Shown: in pieces, positions 1-7,234 of the stretch | How positions within the stretch are numbered: position 1 is the stretch's first letter | How the letters are laid out: every line of letters starts with the position of its first letter | IMG/VR virus record: IMGVR_UViG_3300042261_000457 | Coordinates: 1-34,604 of that record | Direction: 5' to 3' (one strand) | Source: a virus | DNA: 34,604 nucleotides | Program-made: the position numbers and the translations under genes | The notes under the pieces: model-generated | Seen by the model: the letters and a program-made list of their open reading frames with translations, nothing else | Databases searched by the model: none | Told to the model about the DNA's origin: nothing

Positions 1-659
1 CGGCAGTCCCGGCATTAAGAAGCGTCGGCGCCCCATCAGTCGCATAGTAAAGGATATCGCCCTGCGTGCCATGCGCTAATTTCTCCAGCGTCACAGAGTT
101 ATCGCCTACACCGGCGCTTGCAAGCGCAGCATCTATCCCTTTCAAATGAGAGGTTAAATCCTCTGTGTCAGTAGTGATATTACTTACCAGTGTTGACGTG
201 TAGTTTGATGGAGTATAAGTAATGTTTAGCTTATCACCATCTATTTCGTCGGATCCACCAGTCACATGATTAGTGTCGTGATCAGATGCCGCATAGTCAT
301 GCGTATGGTTAGATGCTGAGTAGTTATGCGTATGGTTAGATGCTGAGTAGTCATGCGTATGGGTTAGAGGCGCTCTAGCATCCGATAGCCTAGAGTCGTT
401 CCCTTCACATGCTGTCCCAGATGTTGTCCCATACTCTACCTCTAGATTGAGTTTGCCGTCCTCGATCCCCACTTCTGCCGTGATACCAACCGTAGTGTTG
501 TCTGTAACAGCATCCGTAAGAGAATCCGAAAAGCTTGAGGCGTCAAGGTTCTCTAATACCTGCTCTATGGCCTCAAAGTTACGGTTAATCTTACCTGCAC
601 CCTCCGGTAGAGTATCTCCAGGTATTGTGTTGTCTATTAATTCAGGTATAAATGCCATT
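1..659 (-). CDS. Tail fibre protein, C-terminus cut off by window edge
   Basis: The frame opens at an ATG at 659 (MAFIPELIDNTIPG) and stays open to base 1, so at least 219 residues are present and the 3' end lies outside the window. Seen: an N-terminal segment of about 80 residues, then the motif NDSRLSDARAP, which is common in phage tail-fibre stalks. A tract of three near-identical nine-residue units follows, each carrying H-T-H (HTHDYSASN, HTHNYSASN, HTHDYAASD). The H-x-H pattern is known from T4 short and long tail-fibre tips, where histidines of the trimer bind metal ions; that role here is inferred. It is the last gene of the fibre cluster and starts 35 bases after the preceding fibre gene stops. 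Upstream is only a weak A/G-rich ribosome site. The likely role is host recognition or a fibre shaft. Confidence 0.85.
294..366. repeat. 27-bp tandem repeat, about 2.7 copies, inside fibre gene
   Basis: Units begin at 294, 321 and 348. The first two differ by one base (tagtcatgcg versus tagttatgcg), and the third diverges after about 15 bases. The period of 27 bases is nine codons, so copy-number change keeps the frame and adds or removes one H-T-H unit of the encoded fibre. Confidence 0.85.
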
Positions 660-693
660 TACTTTTTCTTTCTGATACTATTTAAACCTAGCT

Positions 694-3600
694 TTACCAG
701 ACACTTGACTGGCGGGTGATAACTATCTGACCATCTGCTCCTTCCCACTGGAGAGGAGTAGTAACCGTATGATTATAGCCACCATGCGAAGACCAAGTGT
801 TCCATGCATCCAGTGTATGATCTAAAACTATGTGACCTTCATGAACTCCTGATGTTAAGGTAGGATAGTTAAAAACTACATGTGAAGAAAAGGATGGAGT
901 ACTAACCCATTCTGGGTTACCATAAAACTCGTAGTATGGGTTATTGATATTTCTTATTATTCGCCAACCTGCACCAAATCCAGCGTAGTAATACCCATCA
1001 GGGTCTGGACCCTGGTCATACTCAGAATCAATCTCCTGCTTCCATACCGATGTTCTGTCACCATACGAGTAGCCGTCCCTCAGTTGTCCCCAGTAGTTTG
1101 GGTTCCAGTCATTACATCTCCATGCGCCTATCATCCAACTATTGCCTGTTCTAGAAGAAACGGCTTGTCTATTAGGAGGCACCACTATTCCTGGAAGGTC
1201 GATGTATGGATCGTTGAATGTGGTTATGTTACTAGTCCAAGTCCTTGTCGGTTCACCATAGAGAGAGAACACATTCCAGTTACCAGCAAATGTGTTGGTC
1301 GCCGAACAACCAACATACCCAACCAGGACGCTTGTTCCCCTTGCAGCCAACCTGTCATACCAAATATCAGGAGCAGATGTAGACATGACCAGATTGCCGG
1401 TATCATACAAATAAACGTAGTATAGCGTGGTCGTTGAGCCAGATGCGTATAAAAAAACACCACCTGACGGTATCTCTCTCGTAGACATGTCGGGAAAAAC
1501 TATTTTAGTAACACTTCCCGTTATTGTCGAATATAGTCTTACTCGAGTAGAGTCATAATATTCTAGCCTTAAAGGTAAGCCAAACTGCTTTTGGTTAGAG
1601 TAACCCTCTGCCGCTCCGATCTTGCTTAGAATATTATTTAGTTCTTGTTGTATTTTTATGCTACTCCAGGTTGACGTAGTGCTTAAAACATTATCATTAA
1701 TAATTACTGTTTCTAAACCAAGAACCGTCTCTTTAAAAATAGAGCCCAAGAAGTTGCCAGTTAGAGCCTGCCTTACAGACACATCATCGATGTTTCCGTT
1801 AAAGTCGGAGGAGGGAATTATTTCGAGGTCATCATCGTTAATACAAGACAGAAACAAAGAATGATTTCCTGCAATTGAGTATTGGCTACTTTCAACCCCT
1901 CCGCACCTTACATGCACCGAACCTTGTGTGACAGCATCTACACCAATAATAACCTGTATTATCATCCCGCTTGACACTGACACCGTTTGGCTTAGAGATT
2001 CTGTCCCCGTCCCATGTGTCACATAGAAGTTTACTGAGTCATAAGTCCAACCTGAACCAAAAGTCCACGAACTGGATAGTGTAAAGTCACCATTTGTAAC
2101 CTTCTCTGAACCCATATTGGATGGCACAGTCTCGATTGTGGCCAACCACCTCGCATTATTCCCTGGCCAGGAGCGACTCAAATACCCATTTTCCGGCTCC
2201 GCCATGCTTAGAAAAACTTTCTCCGCCAAAGAACCCCAACAGTCCTCGTCATTAGCCAGATATAGGTAGACAGGAACACCTACCTTTGTTGATATAGTTG
2301 TTCCTGACGAAGACAAAGGAGACTCAATATCAGCTTCAGTATAAGTATACACAGTGTCATTTGTGTTAACTGTATGGACATTATCACTATCGTCCCGCTC
2401 ATATGTCTGGACAGGTTTACCGCCGACATATACTATTCCAGTCGTGCCTGTTTTCTTAAAAACCTTAAACTGCGTGGCAGACTCTATCGAAAACGAACAC
2501 TCGGCCAAACCATCTAGGTGAGTAGGGTTTAATGTGGCTGACCGTATAAGTGATATTCCAGAACTATATCTAAAATAACCACCATCGTCAGTCTCTATCT
2601 GACCTATGTGCCTAGCATAATAACCAGGATAAGACTCATCCAATAATCTGTGGTCATGCTCTTTAGTGGACAAGAACATGCGATGTCGCATATCCTTGGC
2701 TGACAAGTAACCCACCTCTCCTTCTTGATAAGGGAAGCCAGTCCCAGGATTAGTGGCGTTGAGATTAAACTCGTCTGAACTATTAGATAAGTATATGTTA
2801 TAAAGTTGGTTACTAGCTATGCCGGATGTGTCCAGAGACAAAGGACTAGTGCCTGACGTCCAATTGACTCTATAATCCGATCTCGATAATTCAAGACCAT
2901 TCCCGAACGACAATAACTGTCCAGCCACATAACACAAGCCAATTGTCCCGTCAAATTTATTAAAGGCTAATGTGTCTTGATCTACGAACTCTACTCTATA
3001 ATCCGAATACTCTGTAAAAGCCTGTGAAAGATCAAAGGATCTACCTATCAGAGACATATTTATTTCTCTAATAAAGTAAGGACCACCTGAAGCATAAGCA
3101 GTGTCATCTGTGGCGCACTTACCCACTATGCGGGCATTAAGCCCGGGTTCGGACGTTCCCAGTGTGCCGTTAAAGTCTTCGGTTTGAGACAGAAAGAGGT
3201 TACCTCTAAAGTCTCTCGCAGATGTTGCTGGTTTGTCTCCGTCAGCAGGCAATGCTCCTACGTTAAAAGCAGCGCTCTTGTAATTAGCAATATAAATAAA
3301 GTAGTTAGTGGATGGTTCTATATGTATCGCTGTTATGGTATTAGTGTTATTGTTGTAATTCAGCACAGGAAAAGCGTTGGTAACATCATCACTAAGGTCA
3401 GTAAAAAGAAGTTCGCCGCTACACCATATAGCGCCAACACTTCCTTTTATAGAACCAAAGATGCCAATATTAGTTTTGCTTCTGAACTCGACAACGGCCT
3501 CGCTAATCCTGGAATTAAGGGCTAACTGAACCTCTCCCAATGTCAACTCATCTATCTTCTTAGAGAGGATCACCTTCTTTAATTCCACATCTTTTATAGC

Positions 3601-4611
3601 ATCCGATATTGCGTCTCTTTGGGCTTCCGATATCTCTTTTGGGTAAGGAGGGTTGTTAGTCCACAAACTCAAGACTACTCCTAGTGTAGCTAATGCCTGA
3701 GAATAATTAATCTTTTCCGTGGTTATGTTTAGAGATTCAGCCCAACTAATAAAAGTCTCAGATTCTGACGAGAGTTGATCATAGGCAACATCTAGTGTGT
3801 TTGCCTCTGCTAAGGTTAGATAATTGCCGGAGGACAGATTAGTTATAGCCGTATCCATAGTCGTAAGCGTGCTATCAATATCACTAATATTGCCTTCCAG
3901 TGTTGCTAATTGTGAATCTATCCCGTCAAAGGCTTGTTCGTTCGCAGATGCGTGTGACAACAGGTCTTGACTTACCGTGGATATCCTACCATGCGTATCA
4001 GATATCTGGTCCTCATAGTCTTGGATAAAACCCTCCGGCATGTGTATCTCAGGCTCGTCATTGTCTAACCCAGAGTGCCTATGTGCTTTTACCCATCGGT
4101 AACCGTCCCACATCATCGTTACGTTATAAAAGATAACCTTATGACCACACCCTATCTTCTTTCCCGGATACGGCACAGCCCTATGGTGGAGAACTGTCCA
4201 TAACCACTGAACCTTGTTCCATGTCTGTGATAGTGTGTCCCAATAATATATATCCCAAGGTCCAGACCAATATCCTCCTCTGGATGTATCTACACTGTTA
4301 AAATCAGTCCCGTTTGGAACGGCCCAAAAATCACCAAAACTATCAACGCTCTCAGGTAGATCGCTAAAACTTCCAGCATACCCAGCAGGAACATTGCATG
4401 GCCAATAATTAAGGCCATCCCATACTACAAAGAACTCAAACTCTCTGACCACCCTCTTTTGGCCGTAGAAGTTTCCTTCTGGAGACTGCCAGCCTATAGA
4501 CGGAGAATAGTTGATACCATCCCCCATACGATTAAAAGCGGCAGTTTCTTCACCGGATGTAACCTGCTGTCTGTCTAATGCTAAATCTTCGTATGCTTCT
4601 ATGTATGCCAT
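694..4611 (-). CDS. Long tail fibre / adhesin-like protein
   Basis: This 1305-residue protein starts at the ATG at 4611 (MAYIEAYEDLALDRQ). The frame extends 12 codons further upstream, but this ATG forms a TAATG junction with the preceding gene. Residues 1-185 are rich in Trp and Tyr. Residues about 195-380 look like coiled coil (ISTVSQDLL, IDSQLATLEGN). A motif of about 28 residues then recurs three times, near 472-498, 645-674 and 799-828, with shared x-FLS-x-x-E, PG-x-x-AR and often G/T-x-IET, each closing a unit of about 155-175 residues. Near residue 837 a segment beginning VTNGDFTLSSSW resembles carbohydrate-binding jelly-roll modules. The C-terminus is again Trp/Tyr-rich. A receptor-binding fibre or baseplate-attached adhesin fits best. 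The exact family is not recognised. Confidence 0.75.
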   Translation of the reverse strand: MAYIEAYEDLALDRQQVTSGEETAAFNRMGDGINYSPSIGWQSPEGNFYGQKRVVREFEFFVVWDGLNYWPCNVPAGYAGSFSDLPESVDSFGDFWAVPNGTDFNSVDTSRGGYWSGPWDIYYWDTLSQTWNKVQWLWTVLHHRAVPYPGKKIGCGHKVIFYNVTMMWDGYRWVKAHRHSGLDNDEPEIHMPEGFIQDYEDQISDTHGRISTVSQDLLSHASANEQAFDGIDSQLATLEGNISDIDSTLTTMDTAITNLSSGNYLTLAEANTLDVAYDQLSSESETFISWAESLNITTEKINYSQALATLGVVLSLWTNNPPYPKEISEAQRDAISDAIKDVELKKVILSKKIDELTLGEVQLALNSRISEAVVEFRSKTNIGIFGSIKGSVGAIWCSGELLFTDLSDDVTNAFPVLNYNNNTNTITAIHIEPSTNYFIYIANYKSAAFNVGALPADGDKPATSARDFRGNLFLSQTEDFNGTLGTSEPGLNARIVGKCATDDTAYASGGPYFIREINMSLIGRSFDLSQAFTEYSDYRVEFVDQDTLAFNKFDGTIGLCYVAGQLLSFGNGLELSRSDYRVNWTSGTSPLSLDTSGIASNQLYNIYLSNSSDEFNLNATNPGTGFPYQEGEVGYLSAKDMRHRMFLSTKEHDHRLLDESYPGYYARHIGQIETDDGGYFRYSSGISLIRSATLNPTHLDGLAECSFSIESATQFKVFKKTGTTGIVYVGGKPVQTYERDDSDNVHTVNTNDTVYTYTEADIESPLSSSGTTISTKVGVPVYLYLANDEDCWGSLAEKVFLSMAEPENGYLSRSWPGNNARWLATIETVPSNMGSEKVTNGDFTLSSSWTFGSGWTYDSVNFYVTHGTGTESLSQTVSVSSGMIIQVIIGVDAVTQGSVHVRCGGVESSQYSIAGNHSLFLSCINDDDLEIIPSSDFNGNIDDVSVRQALTGNFLGSIFKETVLGLETVIINDNVLSTTSTWSSIKIQQELNNILSKIGAAEGYSNQKQFGLPLRLEYYDSTRVRLYSTITGSVTKIVFPDMSTREIPSGGVFLYASGSTTTLYYVYLYDTGNLVMSTSAPDIWYDRLAARGTSVLVGYVGCSATNTFAGNWNVFSLYGEPTRTWTSNITTFNDPYIDLPGIVVPPNRQAVSSRTGNSWMIGAWRCNDWNPNYWGQLRDGYSYGDRTSVWKQEIDSEYDQGPDPDGYYYAGFGAGWRIIRNINNPYYEFYGNPEWVSTPSFSSHVVFNYPTLTSGVHEGHIVLDHTLDAWNTWSSHGGYNHTVTTPLQWEGADGQIVITRQSSVW

Positions 4612-5069
4612 TAAGTGCTTACACTCACCGGGCCTGGTAACGACCACTGATTAGGAACCGCTGGTTGTGTTCCTGATACGTGAAAATTAAAATTCACCTT
4701 CTCAAAAGCAGCCATTATTGACTCAAACCTATCACCTATGATTATTCTCAAGCCAGTAACACCCCAACACCCACCATCAACCGGATCGTAAGCTACTGCG
4801 CCACCGGAAGCTTTGGATTCCAAGCATCCTGGACTAACGGCGGCATTCCCTGTAGCGCCACTGCCGGTATAATACTTGCCTCTATGGTCTGATACGTTGC
4901 CGACATACTGTCCGCCATTTGCAGAGCCTCAGCCACCCGCAGTGCAGGATGGCGCCTGGCTCGCTCCACTCGCTTCTCTCGCAGATGGGGTAGAGGTAGC
5001 CGGGCTACCGGGTGATTGTTGTCCAGGAGCAGGCGCTCCTGAAAAAGTGCTACTCGGAGGTATTGACAT
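4611..5069 (-). CDS. Gene interrupted by in-frame UGA (46 codons + UGA + 105 codons)
   Basis: An ATG at 5069 follows the stop of the upstream gene directly (TGATATG). It opens a Pro/Ser/Ala/Gly-rich segment, MSIPPSSTFSGAPAPGQQ, which runs 46 residues to a TGA at 4931-4929. The same frame then stays open for 105 codons (GSANGGQYVGNVSDHRGK onward, ending SLPGPVSVST). It ends at TAA 4613-4611 in a TAATG junction with the fibre gene. No ATG, GTG or TTG occurs in frame between the UGA and a poorly placed TTG at 4823. Both ends are coupled like genuine genes here. The full product would have 152 positions, reading GG-x-GS at the UGA. It could be programmed readthrough, a recent nonsense mutation or a base error. 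TGA is used as a stop elsewhere in the window. The function is unknown, possibly a fibre-associated structural protein. Confidence 0.6.
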
Positions 5070-5070
5070 A

Positions 5071-6099
5071 TCAGAATTCCCCTATCTTTTTTCTTAGTTC
5101 TTTTGGTATCTCTACCTCGTCTCTTAGATAGAATTCATTATCACCACCCACCTTAAACTCTGTTCCACAATCCCAAGGACAGGGAGCTTCTTCGTCTGGT
5201 TCGCAAAACATTATCTCGTTTTTTGACCAATACCGAATATGTGACGCTCCAGGTGGTATATATGCGATATCAAATGGTAGAGGTAGGTAGTTGGATCGCA
5301 CCACAACTATGTTAGAGTTTATGGATTCATATTTTTGGAGGTTACGTTCTGGTAAATCATAAATTATAGTAGTAAAAGCCCAGACTCTCCAATATGTCTT
5401 ATGTATGCGGACTATAGTCACATCATCCTTTCTTCTGCATCCAGCCAAGCAACACCACATCTCACAAGGATAGCAGTTATATGCTCCAATAAAGAAGGTT
5501 CTGGGAGTGAGCATATAAAACAAGACATCCCCATAGAACTCACCCTTCCCTTCGAGCATAACCAACTCTCTTGCGTCCTGACACGCCTCTTTCCCTATAA
5601 AGACAGCACGCTCACCTTTAATAACCGCTTCCATTATAGGCCCAGGAGCGCCCGGAGGATAATCCCCGCTATTTACTATAAGCGTTCCCTGGCTATATTT
5701 TGACGGATCAACCCCAACATAAGACTCACCCTTATAAGGAATATCCCAACTCTTTCCTAGAGGGTCATCTCCAGCATGGTAACTCCAAACGGTTGGACTT
5801 TTACCTATAAGTCCCATCTCGGATATGCCACGCAGATCGTTCGGAGATAATGTTATCTGTTTGTTCCAAACCCCTGCGGCATCCGGTATCATAAAAGGTA
5901 TGTCTTCGTATACAGTCTTCTCTGTGCCAACCTGCTCTCCGGTAGTAAAATTAATAACAGGGTTTGAGTCAGTCAACCCACCGATTAGTGTGCCGGCCGT
6001 ATTGTAGGTTCCTCCACCCAGTTCGTTATACACAAGAGAACCGTAGGTAATACTTTTACCGTCAGGGTTAATAACACCTTTAAGTCCAGGGATAGCCAT
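5071..6099 (-). CDS. Distal structural protein with two cysteine clusters, unrecognised
   Basis: This 342-residue protein starts at the ATG at 6099 (MAIPGLKGVINPDGK), three bases after the stop of the small coiled-coil gene. No family is recognised. Residues 1-200 look like mixed beta structure. Two Cys clusters follow: C209, C212, C216, C217 and C221 (NCYPCEMWCCLAGC), then C299, C307 and C311 (CEPDEEAPCPWDC). The spacing would suit metal binding or disulphide pairing, but this is inference. It sits between the baseplate and fibre genes, so a virion role is likely. Its last codons contain AGA AAA AAG, an in-frame A AAA AAG heptamer. The -1 frame after it stays open for 97 codons, overlapping the next gene; see findings. 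Confidence 0.7.
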   Translation of the reverse strand: MAIPGLKGVINPDGKSITYGSLVYNELGGGTYNTAGTLIGGLTDSNPVINFTTGEQVGTEKTVYEDIPFMIPDAAGVWNKQITLSPNDLRGISEMGLIGKSPTVWSYHAGDDPLGKSWDIPYKGESYVGVDPSKYSQGTLIVNSGDYPPGAPGPIMEAVIKGERAVFIGKEACQDARELVMLEGKGEFYGDVLFYMLTPRTFFIGAYNCYPCEMWCCLAGCRRKDDVTIVRIHKTYWRVWAFTTIIYDLPERNLQKYESINSNIVVVRSNYLPLPFDIAYIPPGASHIRYWSKNEIMFCEPDEEAPCPWDCGTEFKVGGDNEFYLRDEVEIPKELRKKIGEF

Positions 6100-6101
6100 G
6101 C

Positions 6102-6287
6102 TTATTTTTTCTTCTTAGAAACCAAACCTGCAACCATTTCTTCTAATTGGTCAAGGCGTGCTTTGAGATCTTCGTTCTCGGATTTAAGGTTCTTTATTTG
6201 TTTTTTTTGTGGAGTAGAGGCCACAGATAACCATCCGTTCCCGCTCCTCTTATACCCCAAGGGTGGATTATTTAAAAAACTTGACAT
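6102..6287 (-). CDS. Small coiled-coil protein, 61 aa
   Basis: A short gene starts at the ATG at 6287 behind GGAG (9-base spacing), four bases after the preceding stop. The N-terminal half (SFLNNPPLGYKRSGNGWLS) has no obvious fold. Residues 27-54 (KKQIKNLKSENEDLKARLDQ) have clear heptad character with L and I at a/d positions, and the tail ends SKKKK. It lies between two unrecognised structural genes in the distal cluster. It may be a small trimerising or chaperone factor for the neighbouring fibre proteins, which is inference only. Confidence 0.65.
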   Translation of the reverse strand: MSSFLNNPPLGYKRSGNGWLSVASTPQKKQIKNLKSENEDLKARLDQLEEMVAGLVSKKKK

Positions 6288-6290
6288 GCT

Positions 6291-7226
6291 TTATATCTCC
6301 ATTAACCTTTTTTGTTTATCGGATAGCATAGACCTAAAACGCCCTACATACTCCAGCATAACTGTGTCCCCGTCTTCCGCACTCTCCACAGAGGCGCAGT
6401 TTCTTCCTCTTATCAGAATGTTTCCTACTAAGTGACAGTATGCGTCCTCTCTGGTTTTAATGTCAGTCCTCATAGGGACATCATATCCAAAAAGCCTCAA
6501 CAAAAAACTAACCACAAAAGGGATATCAGATATGCCTTGGTATTTTAAGCCAAAAGAGGAAAGGAGTTTAACGTAAAGGGTAGGTTTTAAAGTATTTAGG
6601 CTATATAGGACAGAATATACTGAACCAAACTTGTGTTTTATGTCGCTTGACTCGAACAAGTCAGCTATATCTGTCACAAAAGACTCTTTATTAATATCCC
6701 TAATAGACGTCTTATCCCATGGAAAGTTCCAACCAGACGCAGCCATTATGCTTAATAATTCAATAAGTTCCCTTACATTTCCTCCGTCTAAAAACTGACT
6801 TCTGGATTTCTTGTAGTCCAAAATATAATATGACTGCTGATTATCAGAATCATAACACACAGAGTCCACGACATCTACGGCTGACTTCGGGAAGCATTTA
6901 GATATTTTTTCAATTGCTTTTTCTTTCTTGCCGCACGACCCAATAAAGTCTGAGAAGTAAGGTTGAAACCGCTCCTGAAAAATACCAAACAAACCAGTCC
7001 ATTTCCGGTTCACAACATCATTTCCGTAATAGAACACTGGGTTGCGACCTATAATACTATAATCATTACTTTTTATGCTTGCATGACACTTATACGGAGT
7101 GCCAACACCTTTATAATACAAGCCACCGGATTTACTAGTTCTCCCTGACACATGCGTAATGTCATCAGGGAGACTAATGTTATTCACTATCTTGCCCTCA
7201 ATGGAATATACAGGGATGTTTTTCAA
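6291..7226 (-). CDS. Unknown protein, 311 aa, TTG start
   Basis: The gene starts with TTG at 7226 (MKNIPVYSIEGKIVNN), with AAGGA six bases upstream and the stop of the giant baseplate gene eight bases before. I do not recognise the family. The protein is mostly helical after residue 80, with several isolated Cys, Trp and Tyr residues and no transmembrane segment or signal peptide. Motifs such as YYILDYKKSRSQFLDGG are not diagnostic. The length and the position between baseplate and fibre genes would fit a baseplate component, a fibre chaperone or a late assembly factor. The real-gene call rests on length, the ribosome site and tight spacing. Confidence 0.65.
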   Translation of the reverse strand: MKNIPVYSIEGKIVNNISLPDDITHVSGRTSKSGGLYYKGVGTPYKCHASIKSNDYSIIGRNPVFYYGNDVVNRKWTGLFGIFQERFQPYFSDFIGSCGKKEKAIEKISKCFPKSAVDVVDSVCYDSDNQQSYYILDYKKSRSQFLDGGNVRELIELLSIMAASGWNFPWDKTSIRDINKESFVTDIADLFESSDIKHKFGSVYSVLYSLNTLKPTLYVKLLSSFGLKYQGISDIPFVVSFLLRLFGYDVPMRTDIKTREDAYCHLVGNILIRGRNCASVESAEDGDTVMLEYVGRFRSMLSDKQKRLMEI

Positions 7227-7234
7227 GCTTTTCC

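Noticed and set aside
447-719. 90-codon plus-strand open frame
   Set aside because: It is antisense to the partial tail fibre, which reads as a clear protein with fibre motifs.
694-4647. Upstream GTG start at 4647 for the long fibre
   Set aside because: The ATG at 4611 forms a TAATG junction with the previous gene, the common layout here; the 12 extra codons overlap that gene.
4611-4823. Independent 70-residue gene from the TTG at 4823
   Set aside because: The TTG has a poor ribosome site and the same frame is open and protein-like up to the UGA at 4929, so a longer interrupted gene explains it better.
4876-5097. 73-codon plus-strand open frame
   Set aside because: It lies opposite the UGA-split gene in the GC-rich island, runs against all other genes, and has no ribosome site or recognisable protein.
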